Assembly: GCF_037975245.1 (NCBI RefSeq)
Contig: NC_092580.1
Span: 21,998,501-22,062,500, forward strand
Origin: Apostichopus japonicus
Taxonomy: Eukaryota > Echinodermata > Holothuroidea > Aspidochirotida > Stichopodidae
Reading direction: 5' to 3'
DNA: 64,000 nucleotides
A program made the position numbers and the translations under genes. The number at the start of each line of letters is the position of its first letter. Position 1 is the stretch's first letter. Shown piece after piece: positions 12,801-22,725 of this stretch. The notes beneath the pieces are model-generated. The model saw only the letters and a list, made by a program, of their open reading frames with translations. It was not told the DNA's origin and searched no databases.

Positions 12801-15764
12801 ACAATTAAGAAAACCCTAAAAATATTGTGAACCAAAAGTTTCATAATTAAGGTCATTCGCTACAACTAATTACAGTATATATTGTAAGGTTTCATGCATA
12901 TGGTTAACCTAACAACGCCTCATATCTAAAAAGAAGAGATTCGAGGGAAGCGATCTGTAGAAAAAAAAAACCGCAGCAATCATAACTTCGGATTATTCAA
13001 GTTTGTATCCTGAAAATGTAAATTTGTATCTGAAATGTACAAAGCCTCTAGTACTGTTTTGCTTGTAGAAAGAACACAAATATACCTGGCCAGGTCGGGT
13101 CATGATTATGCCACGATTATATATATATATAGGAAGGCGCGTTCACCGCTAATTATAAGGAATTACTCTTTAGGGGCAAGATAAAATGCCTCTTTTGGTG
13201 TGTTCAATAGCATGCATGCATGGTAGAAAATGGCTTCTGTCCTCTCAGTTGTTACCTGAAAGTGGTCGGATAAAGAAAAATCCAATCGATCCGTCACCCA
13301 TAGGTCTGGGTAAACATTTAATCTGGTTGTTTAATGAAAACAAAAACAAAATCCCATAGATATGTAAGTGCAGGGGTTCTCAATCATATGGGCGGCATGG
13401 GGCCAAATTCAGTCAATGAAAGATTTTAATCCGGCCCGTAAATATAAATCGGGCACAAAATTTTTACTAAGTCGAAAATATGCGGAAACTTAAGGCATAT
13501 GCCATCGGAATACCATACATATTGTTTTCGGCTTCTCACCACCCCCCCCCCCCCCCCGGTTGAATATTAACTCGAGAACTCCTGCATGGGATTGTGCTTT
13601 TACTTTACTTACAGCCCTCCATGTAAAATCCCTGAACTGTAAATCATCAGTGAAAGGATAGATGTTGAAGAAGACAAACTCCCCGTTAATGTAGCCGAGA
13701 TCGTACGCATCTAACATCAATTGCCTAATCACAGGTCCATCCGTTGCCATGACGATAACTGCAAACAGACCAACAACAAAAAATAGTTGCAAGTAGCGTT
13801 GAGACGAAACTAACATTAATAATAATAATAATAATCAGCATTTATTTTTTACGACGCTTAAGCGACCACAAAATGTGGAAGAAACCCGCAAGGGTTTATG
13901 GATTACAACTTACACGTCGGGTAGCTTCTAATTCAACATTTTAACTTAAATTTGGAATCTTTTCAATTTAGAAAGTCATTTCAGATGGGAAAACCGTAGA
14001 TTGCTCTTGGATGAAAAACCCACCTAACTAAGACCCGACCGGGAATCGAACCCCGAACCTCCCGATTGCTAAGCCTCATTGCTTCAAATGCCACCGCCTT
14101 ATCCACTCGGCCACAGCACCGATCGAGAGAAAACAACATTACGAGAGAAAATGTCGAAATTACAACATTATGAGTGAAAATGTCAAAATTCCGAAATGAA
14201 GCAGATTTTTGGACAAAGCACCAACAATTTGAGATAAAGTCGAAGTTTAGACACAATCATCGCATATTTAATGACTAAACGTATTTTGGCGATGCAATCT
14301 ATAGAAATTTTTGCATGAAAATGTATGAAAATTTCGACTCAAAAGCGTCGTAATTTTGAGCTAAACGTCTGAATTTATTCAAACATTATACATTTTTCGA
14401 AATTGCAAGAAATGTAGCGTCGAAATTTCAACATAACCCATCGGAATTTTAACATAACACATCGGAATTCTACGATAAAACATCACACTCAGTATTTAAA
14501 TAACCAAGTGCAGTCAAGCCTGTCAACATTTTCGATATAAATAAATTTCCTGACAACTTACTTCTGTCTGTCTGTCTGTCCGTCTGTCGGAAAATTACTT
14601 AAGAGGAGTGCTTCATCCCCCATACACACTCCCCCTATAGTGATTCCCGGGGTTAACCTATAAGATTTCCCAGTTAAAAGGGCCAAGCATATACCATACA
14701 TGTGTATCCTTATTGAAGCGTACCAGGATGAAAATGGCAACAAAGAAATTCCCATAGGGCTATACGTCTCTTTAATAAATGATAATATTAAATTACATTT
14801 TATATAGCGCTTAATACAGCGTTTAAAATCGCTTTACAAAGTAGGAAAGAGACAAAGGAAACCAAGGGAAAAAACTAAGAAATGTTTTAAGTTACTCTCT
14901 TGAAAATACAAAGGGAGGGAGAGTCAAGAATATGAAACGCCGGGAGTTCGTTCCAAAGAGAAGGCGCATAATTTCAAGCGAGAATCCATATAATCAACGC
15001 CCCAAAATCAGGTTATTCTGGAGTAAGAATTGAATCGTGCTGTATAACACATGAGTTTTCCCCCCAAATTTGTGAATGTGAATTGAAATTTACTTACTTC
15101 TGCCCAATCTTCCTGCTTCCTCCATAGCAGCCCTTGTATTGTCATAGTATTCCAGGCCAACAAAATGGACGAACACGTTAGCTTGCTGGAGAACTCCTGC
15201 AAGAGCTTTCTCCATGATAGTCCAGTATCCTGTGCTTGACCAGATAAAGGAACATCGTCGCCAATTGTACCGTTTCATCGTGGCTACTACTGCGCTAGCG
15301 AGGCCGTCGGCGAGAAACGACGTTCGAGTAAATGTCGTGAACCGCGTCTTATCGCTGAACTCTACTGCGGAGGAGACGCCAGAGATCGCCACGATGTTCC
15401 AGTAAGCTGCTAAATCTGCTACTCCGATGTTTTGCAGACTACACGGTGGGCCGACGACCCCGATGATATCGTCGCGGAAATAGTACTCAGAAGCCAAAGT
15501 GGGGCCTTTAATAGGAAGAGAATCGCAGTTGATGGTTTCGTGTAATACGTTGAAAGTAAAATTGTGATATAAACCATCCCTCACTCTTTGGTCAATTGTG
15601 TTGACGGCGATTTGTACCGCTGGCCTTAATCGAACTTGATCGATACTCGCAATTTCGCCATAAATCGATAAAATTTTGATATCGAGTGGTTCGGCAATGG
15701 ATGATACAGGCAACATTACAAGGCACCCTAAAATGATATATGTATTCAAACTGAAACGGGCCAT
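1..15764 (-). CDS. Receptor-type guanylyl cyclase (natriuretic-peptide/egg-peptide receptor family), 5' part of gene
   Basis: Single-pass membrane receptor that would make cGMP when an extracellular peptide binds. Fourteen coding exons can be read: 15098-15764, 13613-13758, 12080-12232, 11149-11214, 10079-10173, 4861-5011, 4496-4577, 3721-3835, 3165-3233, 2569-2646, 2230-2334, 1575-1646, 427-589 and 1-111. Every junction except one is GT-AG and phase-consistent. Together they encode about 691 residues: signal peptide, ANF_receptor ligand-binding domain, transmembrane helix and most of the kinase-homology domain. The exception lies between 12080 and 11214, where an exon of length 3n+1 is required (normally the segment before the MWNR motif) and I could not find it. 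The C-terminal kinase homology, dimerisation and cyclase domains lie left of the window, so catalytic competence cannot be judged. The start is the ATG at 15764, directly followed by a hydrophobic signal sequence. The family is certain; the ligand and orthology are not. Confidence 0.9.
600..840 (-). repeat. Retroelement 3'-end fragment in cyclase intron
   Basis: An AAT-rich stretch (about 622-640) is followed by TCTAGGCGCTTTACAAA. That combination (GCGCTTTACAA core next to an ATT-type microsatellite tail on the minus strand) is typical of the 3' ends of LINE/SINE partners. The element is too short to classify. The rest of the intron to 1574 shows nothing recognisable. Confidence 0.4.
4002..4373. 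mobile_element. hAT-like MITE, 372 bp
   Basis: The left end reads CAGTGGCGTAAC and the right end GTTACGCTACTG, an inverted repeat with one mismatch. The flanks are ATTGTTAC (3994-4001) and ATTGTAAC (4374-4381), an 8-bp target-site duplication with one mismatch. CAGTGGCG termini with 8-bp TSDs are typical of hAT-superfamily non-autonomous elements. It contains a poly-G run and a segment AGCGCCACCATCAGTTGGCG that is shared with the element at 7832-8194. There is no coding capacity. Confidence 0.8.
4496..5011 (-). CDS. Guanylyl cyclase juxtamembrane and transmembrane exons
   Basis: There are two exons here. 4861-5011 encodes the end of the extracellular domain, with the family signature [13 protein letters not shown] just outside the membrane. 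4496-4577 encodes a ~24-residue hydrophobic helix starting WGTIAVVL and ending in FAWVYR, followed on the next exon by the basic stop-transfer RMRRE. The codon split across the intron (G|GC) joins cleanly. The hAT-like MITE at 4002-4373 lies only about 120 bp downstream of the transmembrane exon in the following intron. Confidence 0.93.
5201..6655. repeat. Evolving minisatellite array, units of 19, 20 and 23 bp
   Basis: A nearly continuous tandem array lies in the 5 kb cyclase intron (5012-10078). It begins with 19-bp units around TTGTGTTAAGTGTTGCATA (to ~5420), then passes through CAATTGTTGCATATTG variants. From ~5650 to ~5950 there are 19-bp units with CATTTGTTCAATTGTTGCA. From ~5950 to 6325 there is a very homogeneous block of 20-bp units (ATTGTGCTCAATGGTTGCAT). 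It then degrades and ends in 23-bp units built on GAATCGGTTTGGCACATTGT (6515-6645). Long open frames across it are by-products of units lacking stop codons and are not genes. Confidence 0.95.
7832..8194. mobile_element. hAT-like MITE, 363 bp
   Basis: The left end CAGTGGCGGAG and the right end CCGCCACTG form the terminal inverted repeat. A perfect 8-bp target-site duplication TATGATAT flanks it at 7824-7831 and 8195-8202. It shares the internal segment GAGCGCCATCACAGGTTGGCG and a poly-G tract with the element at 4002-4373, so the two belong to one family. It has no coding capacity. Confidence 0.85.
8430..8830 (+). pseudogene. Unidentified degraded ORF
   Basis: One plus-strand frame from about 8440 stays open for roughly 125 codons apart from a single TAA near 8599. 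It has protein-like composition ([18 protein letters not shown], then a cysteine/leucine-rich part). The left flank holds the hAT MITE. I do not recognise the family; a decayed transposon ORF is the likeliest explanation. It is inside a cyclase intron on the opposite strand. Confidence 0.25.
9615..9903. mobile_element. Palindromic TA-flanked MITE, 289 bp
   Basis: The ends are long imperfect inverted repeats. The left arm reads TATAGCACGCTATCATGGAA then ACGTAATCGACCTG and GGTCGTAAAATGACCTC. The right arm is the reverse complement, with ATTACGTAATCGACCTAACA and GGTCGTAAATCGACCTC. The element is bordered by TA on both sides, as expected for Tc1/mariner-type insertion. Each arm is about 70 bp and the centre is unrelated. 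There is no ORF. Confidence 0.7.
10318..10512. repeat. Minisatellite, 16-17 bp unit
   Basis: About eleven tandem copies of ACTCCTGCACACTGACC; some copies lack one C, giving 16 bp. The array lies in the intron just upstream (minus strand) of the exon at 10079-10173. The open frames across it are artefacts of the repeat. Confidence 0.95.
13371..13490 (+). mobile_element. Probable hAT terminal fragment
   Basis: CAGGGGTTCTCAATC followed by a GGCCAAATTC-type segment resembles the 5' end of Charlie-like hAT elements. No matching right end or target-site duplication was found, so this is a truncated relic at best. Confidence 0.4.
13815..14120 (-). mobile_element. tRNA-derived SINE
   Basis: Minus-strand head with an A box TGGCCGAGTGG (14103-14113) and B box GGTTCGATTCC (14042-14052), spaced as in a class II tRNA (Ser/Leu-like). 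The would-be anticodon arm is poorly paired, so this is not a functional tRNA. The body runs to an (ATT)n tail at 13815-13835. A 5'-truncated relative is at 40225-40364 (shared ACGACGCTTAAGCG and TTATGGATTACAACTTACA). It lies inside a cyclase intron in the same orientation as the gene. Confidence 0.8.
14770..15010. repeat. Interspersed repeat fragment
   Basis: TATATAGCGCTTAATACAGC and ATCGCTTTACAAAGTAGG resemble the 3' core of LINE/SINE elements, next to an AATATTAAATTA-rich stretch. Neither end can be defined. Confidence 0.35.
15098..15764 (-). CDS. Guanylyl cyclase exon 1: signal peptide and first half of ANF_receptor domain
   Basis: This exon encodes residues 1-222 plus one base. Residues 1 to about 24 form a signal peptide: MARFS, a hydrophobic core, then a small-residue cleavage region before AEPLDIKIL. 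The ligand-binding fold follows, with [11 protein letters not shown] (helix 1 of the periplasmic-binding-protein-like lobe) and [11 protein letters not shown], the glycine-rich turn with the conserved cysteine. Next come the hydrophobic [10 protein letters not shown] strand and [13 protein letters not shown], matching the family's arginine-containing T-R pattern. The donor GTAAGT follows 15098 and its phase fits the next exon, giving GRIIVMATDG. The first ~220 bases (15547-15764) are also present at 23249-23466, in the duplicated unit. Confidence 0.92.
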
Positions 15765-16189
15765 TCTGAGTCACTTAGGCTTTTAGTTCTTATGATAACT
15801 CATTACTAATTGCCCATCTTGAGCGGCTAGGAAACCCTCGTGAAGTATTCGTCAGTTAAAAGGAAATGCGAGTGCACGAAGGGCTGCTCGCAAATAGCCC
15901 CGTGTTTCTCTATTTGGCCTTATTAGTATTATTATTTAAGAAGCTCTAAATGCGTGGTCTATAGAGTTTGTTATGCAAAGCTACCCAGCGCATGCTCTGT
16001 GATTTCCATGTCAAATGAGAGTGTTTTACACATGCATGGAAGATTATATCATTTAAACGTCATAAATGAAAAGTGCATGACGATCAGGTGAACTTTTAAT
16101 ATGATGCCCACACATGGCATGTAATCAGTTTGGGACATCCCTCCACCACCCCCTCCCATCAAAATGGAACAGCCGAAAGGCATTGGAGA

Positions 16190-16735
16190 ACCCTGTTTGA
16201 ATTGGAGATTTCGAGTGGCAGATGGGTTAACCATGGAATTATGGCTCATGTTCGTAACAGGCTTGTGAAATTCATCAATAGTTCTGTAGAAAGACAGACC
16301 CAAACTGTTGATACTGTTTGTTATACTGAATTGTGTTCACGACATAAAAGTAGTAGAAAGCCTTATAGTGGGGCTTCTATATACTTCCAAAGACAAAAAG
16401 TCAATACGAATAACGGGATACGATTACAGGTGCCCAATACTAAAACGTCCAGGTTCCGTAATTCTTTCTTACCTGAGGCAATACACTTATTTAACTCGCG
16501 TGCAAAGCGATTTGGCCACAGTGTGTGATCTGTCACTTGTAGCCCTCTGTGCTGCCTCTGTTACTGTTCTGGTTCTGCTTATTTAGTTTTATTCTCGTAG
16601 CTGTTCACTTATAGTTTGTTTATTGTATGATTGTGTTTGTATTCACTAATGTTTTATGTTTACTGTCGACGGGAAATAATTTCCGTTTTCTGTTTTCTGA
16701 AATGGACAATAAAGTTTCCATCATCAATAAAGTTT
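16190..16735 (+). mobile_element. LINE 3' fragment (C-terminal ORF2 remnant and 3' UTR), unit A
   Basis: A plus-strand frame encodes the typical tail of a non-LTR retrotransposon ORF2, ending in the family-like motif TSRFRNSFLPEAIHLFN. A 3' UTR follows and finishes in a tandem AATAAAGTTTCCATC / AATAAAGTTTCTATC at about 16708-16738. It is heavily 5'-truncated and not coding-competent. Confidence 0.65.
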
Positions 16736-16955
16736 CTATCTACCATAAAATCAAATAGAAGTGAAATTAATTAGAGAAAATGGTCACGGTAACCTTAGCC
16801 AAGGGGAATGTTGTAACCCCTAAAGAGAAAGACCCCCCCCCCTCCCGCAAATACTTAGATGAACACCCGCAGTTGGTGGCTCTTTCAAGTGTGGATTATT
16901 GTTATATATTGTAGAGTATGTGGTATCCCCAAGATTTATAGTCAAGGAAATTTGC

Positions 16956-17205
16956 TATGAGAGAAGAATTTGAAGCACTAAAGGAGAATAACACGTTTGA
17001 ACTAACTGTTTTACCAGAGGGTAGAAAATCAGTGGGTGGGGGAGACGGATGGAGGATGGGGTGTAAATACCATTAAAGACAATGCCCAATATCTAGCCAA
17101 GGGGTTCAATAAGGAAAATTTGCCCCAACTGCTTATACCACGTTAGTAATGCAATTGGCAGTACAAAATGACGTCATCGTGCATCAAATGAATGCCAAAA
17201 AAAAA
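16956..17205 (+). mobile_element. Copia-type (Ty1/copia) pol relic, unit A
   Basis: The plus-strand reading begins EEFEALKENNTFELTVLPEG, which corresponds to the conserved start of Copia reverse transcriptase (E-M-x-x-L-x-x-N-x-T-W-x-L). After frameshifts it continues as YLAKGFNKE (cf. R-L-V-A-K-G-F) and LAVQNDVIVHQMNAK (cf. A-x-x-x-x-x-x-x-H-Q-M-D). It is broken by frameshifts and stops. No LTRs were seen. Confidence 0.6.
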
Positions 17206-17213
17206 CTTATTTG

Positions 17214-17350
17214 CAGGCTTGGATTCTTCATTTTGTTAATTACATCCACATGATGCTTTCATTACTTCAAAACAATCTACCATGAATAAACCGCGCGGTT
17301 ATCATTTAGAAAAGAGGTGCGTTTTATTATTAGTCTCAGTTTTAACAAAT
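17214..17350 (+). pseudogene. Decayed duplicate of sulfotransferase exon 1, unit A
   Basis: About 135 bp match exon 1 plus the start of intron 1 of the gene 500 bp downstream: CTTGGATTCTT, the TTTCATTACTTCAAAACA block, TTATCATTTAGAAAAGAGGTGCG in place of the real exon end and donor, then AGTCTCAGTTTTAACAAAT. The frame is interrupted by a TGA after LGFFILLITST. The donor GTGCG is preserved. It is also present in unit B, so it predates the large duplication. Confidence 0.7.
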
Positions 17351-17695
17351 ACATATAAATTTACTGTGTGCATACGTGAGTTTGCATATAACAATTGTAA
17401 GCTTTTTTGCATATACCCATCAACCAGAGGGTTTTGTAGTAAAATCACAAGTATAACGGAAACTGTAAGCATAGAGCTGTAATTTGAGAATTCACGGGGT
17501 CACTGTTCATTTAAATTTGGTATTGTTGAAAAGGTGGCTTCTACAAACGTAACATACACACGGTATTGTCAGAAATGACTGGAGCGATAAGTATTCCTTA
17601 TTCTCAGACTTTAGTATACGTTGCTATATAGCTACGCTGGACCTGAGTTGTTAATTGCAGTCTAGAAATCGACTTGGTAGATCAGTCATTTGAAA

Positions 17696-18177
17696 ATGGA
17701 GAGGAAGCGACACTGTCAGCTTGGATTCTTGATTTTTTTAATTACAACAATATATGGTGTTTTCATTACTTCAAAACATTCTATTAAGAATGAACCTCGA
17801 GTTTATCATATGGAAAACAGGTGCGTTTAATTAGAAGTCTCAGTTTTAACAAATATAAATTTACAGTGTGCATAAACACTAAGCCACTATCAGTTTCGTT
17901 GTTATCCCCTATTGTTTTAACTCATTCAGTTTAAGTACGTTTCCGTCTTGGTTTTAAGTTTCAATTTTATTAATCATGATAAAGGATATTAAATAGACAA
18001 GTCTTTCTTTGGTTAAATATGTTTATGACTGACATATCAATTTAGGTACCAAACAGAAATGAACTGGAAGATTTCTACGTGAGTGTTCGCCCTGTGCCCC
18101 CGCCGGGCCTTGGCCCCGGACACCAATGGCATTTCCTGCATCAGTTTTACCCATGTTCAGCAGTCATTTATCCACAA

Positions 18178-18246
<69 letters not shown>

Positions 18247-19440
18247 TATAAATATATATAAATATATATATATTCGGGTCAACCCTGTGAGGCTTACTTT
18301 ACAAATACATTTTTTTCCTACATTATTCCAGTTTTTGCGAATTTATTCTTCTTATCCATTTGCAGAGTCGAGGCAATTATTCCAATGATCAAGTCTGCGG
18401 TCATCTCACAAGAACCGAATATTGTCTATAAAGAGCGATCTCGGTCTGAAAATTGGACACAACCACCGCCTAGGATATCTACTACTGCACAAAAAGTCAT
18501 CGTGCTCGCTAAGACACATAAAACTGCAAGCTCCACGCTAGCGACAATCATTCAACGGTTTGGAATCACTAACAACCTCAGCTTTGCTTTACCTAAGCTG
18601 TTGGTCAGATTTGGCTATACACCCTTCACACCAGACATGTTAGCAATACAACCAAAACATGGTGGCTTCCACATATTTGTAAATCATGTACCTTTCAACA
18701 AAACTAGCATACAACAAGTCATGAAACCAAAAGCCAAATTTGTGACGATAGTTAGGAACCCTGTGACTCACTTTTCTTCGGCTGTTAACTTTTTTCATCT
18801 GGCGAAACATTTCAACATGTCTGGCAACATCTATTCTCCAGATTTCGCGTTTTCAACTTTACTAGAAAGAATAGTGCAGAGTAACCGTACCTCTTGCCTT
18901 TCGACCTACAATGGCCAAATGGGTGACCTAGGTCAATTTCACAACGAATCCGATTTATCCCGAGAGGTGATAGCCGAGCGGATCAAACTACTTGACGAAC
19001 AGTTTGATTTAGTTCTTCTTCAAGATTATTTCGACGAATCCTTGATTTTATTGCGAAGAGAGATGTTCTGGAGTTTCGAAGATATAGTCTACAAGTCAAT
19101 GAAGGTAAGGAATCGCAAGAAGGAATTACCAAGGCAACATCATATCGATGTGATTACGAAATGGAACTACGTCGATGTAATGTTATATAAATACTTTAAA
19201 GAGGTACTTCAGAATAAGATCAAAGAGTACGGTCCTTCTTTTGGTAAAGACCTGCGACACTTTAGGAGAGTGAAAACAGAAGTATTAAATTTATACCAAA
19301 AGAAACCAGAGGGGTGTCTCGATTTTCGGAAGGATGTGCTTTCGTTTACAATTTTGTTAATCAGGAAAGAAAACAAAACACTTGCTAGAGAACTCCAACA
19401 AAACAAACGGATGAGGAGAACGAACTTGACACTATTTTGA
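17696..19440 (+). CDS. Galactose-3-O-sulfotransferase-like enzyme, copy A
   Basis: Transfers sulfate from PAPS to the 3-OH of galactose on glycolipids or glycans, in the Golgi (PF06990 family: galactosylceramide sulfotransferase/GAL3ST). Exons 17696-17820, 18046-18078 and 18366-19440 sum to 1,233 nt, encoding 410 residues, the usual family length. Splice sites are GT-AG and phases fit (AG|G, AC|A). Residues ~9-26 form the signal anchor of a type II membrane protein. The PAPS 5'-phosphosulfate loop KTHKTASSTL starts at residue ~102. The 3'-phosphate motif VRNPVTHFSS is at ~182, with the arginine and serine the family needs. Several N-glycosylation sequons are present, including NRT and NES that copy B lacks. 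Intron 2 contains a (TA)n expansion. The gene appears intact. The exact acceptor is unknown. Confidence 0.92.
18181..18265. repeat. (TA)n microsatellite in sulfotransferase A intron 2
   Basis: About 30 uninterrupted TA dinucleotides, then AAATATATA variants. The corresponding place in copy B (about 25600-25625) has only a short TATATATATGTATA tract, so the expansion is specific to unit A. Confidence 0.95.
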
Positions 19441-20012
19441 AAAATAGGGTACATTTGCTTCTCACGTGCGTACTTCCTATTCCTGTGAAAAAGATCCACA
19501 TACCCAAGTATGAAGTATATCTAATCATTAAGTTTGGAGTTACTGAGTTTCCAAAGGTTTTCCTCACCATTATCATTGACATCAAATAACCTTTAACCCC
19601 CCCCCCCCCTAAACAATTCCCAAGGATATTTTCATCCATTGTGAAGTCAAAACTGATAACTGTTTCATGTAATATCATGATATGATATGTCATAGGTTTG
19701 CTGTCATATCACAACATAAGTCACAGTAGGAGTGATATGGGGAGATTATTACAAACTTTTGTTTTGGTCATACAGGACAAAAATTTGAGTATTGAATAAC
19801 TTTAAAAAAAAAAACACGCCAGGAAAATGGTTCTGTACAGTACTCTTAGTGCTGAGAAAGTAATTTCCTGCAGTCATCCAAAAGTAGAGAATGAGGGGCA
19901 CCAGAACAGGTTATAACTGGCCATATGCTGTTAATTAGTTTGTAAAGAGATAAAGCATTCACACTGCATTACAACAACTCTGGCATTTCACTTCTATAAT
20001 TCTAGTCCAATC

Positions 20013-21340
20013 ATGCTAGTGCATCTTGCAATCATGCAAATCAATCTAGCCCATACATGTATCCATTGTATACATCTCCACTGTTCGCAATTGCAGAGAC
20101 ACACGGAATTAACATACACATGTATGCTAACAACACACAGTTATATGTTTCATGTGATCCAAAGGATGCTGATGCTGTGCTACGTCGACTGGAGAGTGTG
20201 ATCTCAGAAATACGAGAATGGATGACAGACAACCATCTAAAATTGAATGATACTAAAGCCGAATTTCTAATTATCTGTAAAAGATGTACAAAGAACTTTC
20301 TGTCACATATCACAGAAATTACGATAGGAACTACAAAGATTGCTGCAAGTGTATCGGCCCGTAACGTAGGAGCCGTTTTAGACTCAGAATAAGGCATGAT
20401 CCCCCTTTTTAACAGCGTTGTTATGACGTGCTACTCGCATCACCGCCAGATATCACATATCCGCCCATTCCTGACTCGTAATGCCACTGCTACATTGGTC
20501 AATGCTATCATCACGTCCCGTTTGGATTATGTAAATAGCCTGCTGTTTGGACTCCCAAACTCACAAGCTGGAAATGGTTCAATTATATGCTGCTCGTATA
20601 GTTTGTAAGCAAAGGAAAAGAGACAATGTCACACCACTACTGGAATCATTGCATTGGCTACCAATAGATTTTCGAGCGAAGCTTAAAATTAATCTACTCA
20701 CCTACAAAGCTCTGCACGGTCTCGCCCCCAACTACCTGTCTTGTCTCCTTACACCGTATAAACCTAGCAGAACCCTACGTCATCATCACAGGAATTGCTC
20801 AAGGAGAAGAGAACAAGATGTAAGACCGGCGACAGAGCCTTCTCAGTCAGTGCTCTCAGATTATGGAACGCCTTACCAACTCTGTGCGTGTATGCATGTT
20901 CTCTTACCACTTTTTAAACTGTTTTGAAAACATATTGTTTTAGACTCGCTTTTACTGTGTAATTGACTGTGTTTTAACTTTTATTATATATAGATACTAC
21001 GTTTGGAACTACTAACTTAATTCTTAACTTTTTAAAAAATATATATTTGATTCATTTACTACGTTTAAGGGTTCTATTTTTTATCGTTTAGTATTGAGTG
21101 TTTATTACTATCTGTTTTAGGCTTTTACAATAATTGTCTTACTGTACTATATTTGAAAAATAAATTATCATTTTTATATATTGTTGCTTTTGGCTTTCAC
21201 AATTTTTGCCTTATTGGTTGCATATGTTTAATATTTTGGTTTTTGTTACTATTTGTTCTCATGTTTTACATTTGTAAAGCGCTTTGAGCAGCTTTGCTGA
21301 TTATGCGCTTCTGTATATAAATATTACTTATTATTATTAT
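20013..21340 (+). mobile_element. CR1/L2-like LINE relic, unit A
   Basis: Three overlapping frames encode pieces of a non-LTR reverse transcriptase. First comes a palm segment around INIHMYANNTQLYVS, then REWMTDNHLKLNDTKAEFL, then a C-terminal segment ARIVCKQRKR...LLESLHWLPIDFRAKLK and LLTYKALHGLAPNYLS, typical of CR1/L2-type elements. The catalytic YADD is YANN, so both metal-binding aspartates are lost. The 3' end has the GTAAAGCGCTTTGAGCAGC core and a TTATTATTATTAT tail. It is dead. Confidence 0.85.
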
Positions 21341-21627
21341 CTTTCATACTGAGGTCCACTGCCCATCCCCATCATCCAACAATATAGAAGTTCTCCATAG
21401 ATCATCATCTGCCCCTGAAAGTAATACTTGGAGGAAGAAGGCTAACAAATTAGGACAAATGCCATTGATATATTGTAAACTTTCTTGTTGTATTTAACAA
21501 GCTTCTGGACAACCGATAGAATGCGCCAAATTCGAAATAAATGCTGCTTTGTCTATATACCAGACTCTGTGGCTGAGTATAATCAACAGGCCTAGGCCTA
21601 AGCACTCAACCAAAACATAGTTTTCAT
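21341..21627. other. Non-coding spacer, unit A
   Basis: Contains the sequence shared with 28451-28741 of unit B. No ORF, RNA gene or mobile element is recognisable. Confidence 0.5.
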
Positions 21628-21643
21628 TTGAAAACTGTTTTTT

Positions 21644-22725
21644 TCTTCTTTTTTTATTATCATTCTAACAAGAGTCCAAACAATGTACAATTCATAATAA
21701 CATATACTTTATGACCAATAGTCAATATTAATGACAACAACAAATAAATCACTAAACTTCAAATAAAGATTTCCACTTATGCCATCTGATATCAAAAGCA
21801 TTTTGCTTACAACTAGTTTGATACTGAACATAAACTTTTCTTTTAAATAAAAATTCTTTAAATCCATTTTACCATAGTTAAAGGAAGGTTTCTCATTTTT
21901 AACCTTACTTTTGTAAACACAAAATTTCAGAGCCAGAGGGATGTTATTAAGTACAAAGTCTTTGTACAAATAATTTCCAAACAGAACAAGCTCTTTATTA
22001 ACTGCAATATTGATGTTCAATTTAATTTGAACCCAGATTTGAAAATCCCTCCATACTTTCTGAGTGAAGCTGCATTCCCAAAATAAATGAATTAAACTCT
22101 CATCTGCCACCCCACAAAAAGTGCACAATGGATCAATGGTTTTGACAATTTTGACCATTAGAGTATTTGTCCCTAAAATTCTGTTAAGTAGACGGAATTG
22201 CAACCAACGGAGCTTCACCTCAGAAGTACATTTCCAATTGTATGGGCACACCTTATACCAATCTACTTAAGACAAAATTGGTGACAAGAGCATGTTCCAT
22301 TTGTCAATACATTTATATTGGACCTTATTATTTGTTAATAAAATATTATAAAACCTTTTACACCCTTTTGGATCCATAAAAACAGTTTTAATATGAAAGC
22401 CTTGAAATGCGAGTGCAAGAGAAGTATTTATATGGCCTAAAAGACCAGAAAAGGATTTCTCTATTGCTTTTTTAATACCATGCACGTGAAGAAAATTTGT
22501 TCTCACATCATATTTTGTATAAATCTCATCAGCGGATAAGAACTCACCCTTAGAGTTTATCAGATCGTTAACATATAATATACCATGTCTTTGCCAATCT
22601 TTATACAAAATGCATGTATTACCCACCTTAATTTTTTCGTTGTGCCAAATACTGGAACTTAAAACATCATGAATATTTTGGGGCTTGAGCGAAACGGTGA
22701 AATCTTTCCAGGCTGAAAAAACACC
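21644..22725 (-). mobile_element. L1-like LINE 3' fragment inserted in unit A
   Basis: The minus strand encodes ~330 residues of the C-terminal part of an L1/Tx1-type ORF2. It includes the WLQFRLLNRILGTNT segment and the zinc-binding DPLCTFCGVADESLIHLFWE (zf-RVT). One in-frame TAA at 22267-22269 interrupts it. The element is 5'-truncated and has an A-rich 3' end on the minus strand. Near-identical 16-bp repeats flank it: TTGAAAACTGTTTTTT (21628-21643) and TTGAAATCTGTTTTTT (22726-22741). The uninterrupted site is at 28742-28757 in unit B. Confidence 0.88.

Larger units (their letters stand above)
15765..17695. other. Divergent intergenic region, unit A
   Basis: The start codons of the cyclase (minus) and sulfotransferase A (plus) face away from each other across this 1.9 kb. 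It holds the LINE fragment, Copia relic and exon-1 relic listed separately. I see no convincing TATA box; the first ~350 bp upstream of the cyclase ATG is free of recognised repeats. Confidence 0.6.

Noticed and set aside
14042-14120. Functional tRNA gene
   Set aside because: A and B boxes are present, but the anticodon arm is poorly paired and the sequence continues into a SINE body with an (ATT)n tail.
13981-14256. 91-codon ORF containing [20 protein letters not shown]
   Set aside because: This is the classic translation of a tRNA-derived SINE head (A and B boxes on the same strand), not a gene.
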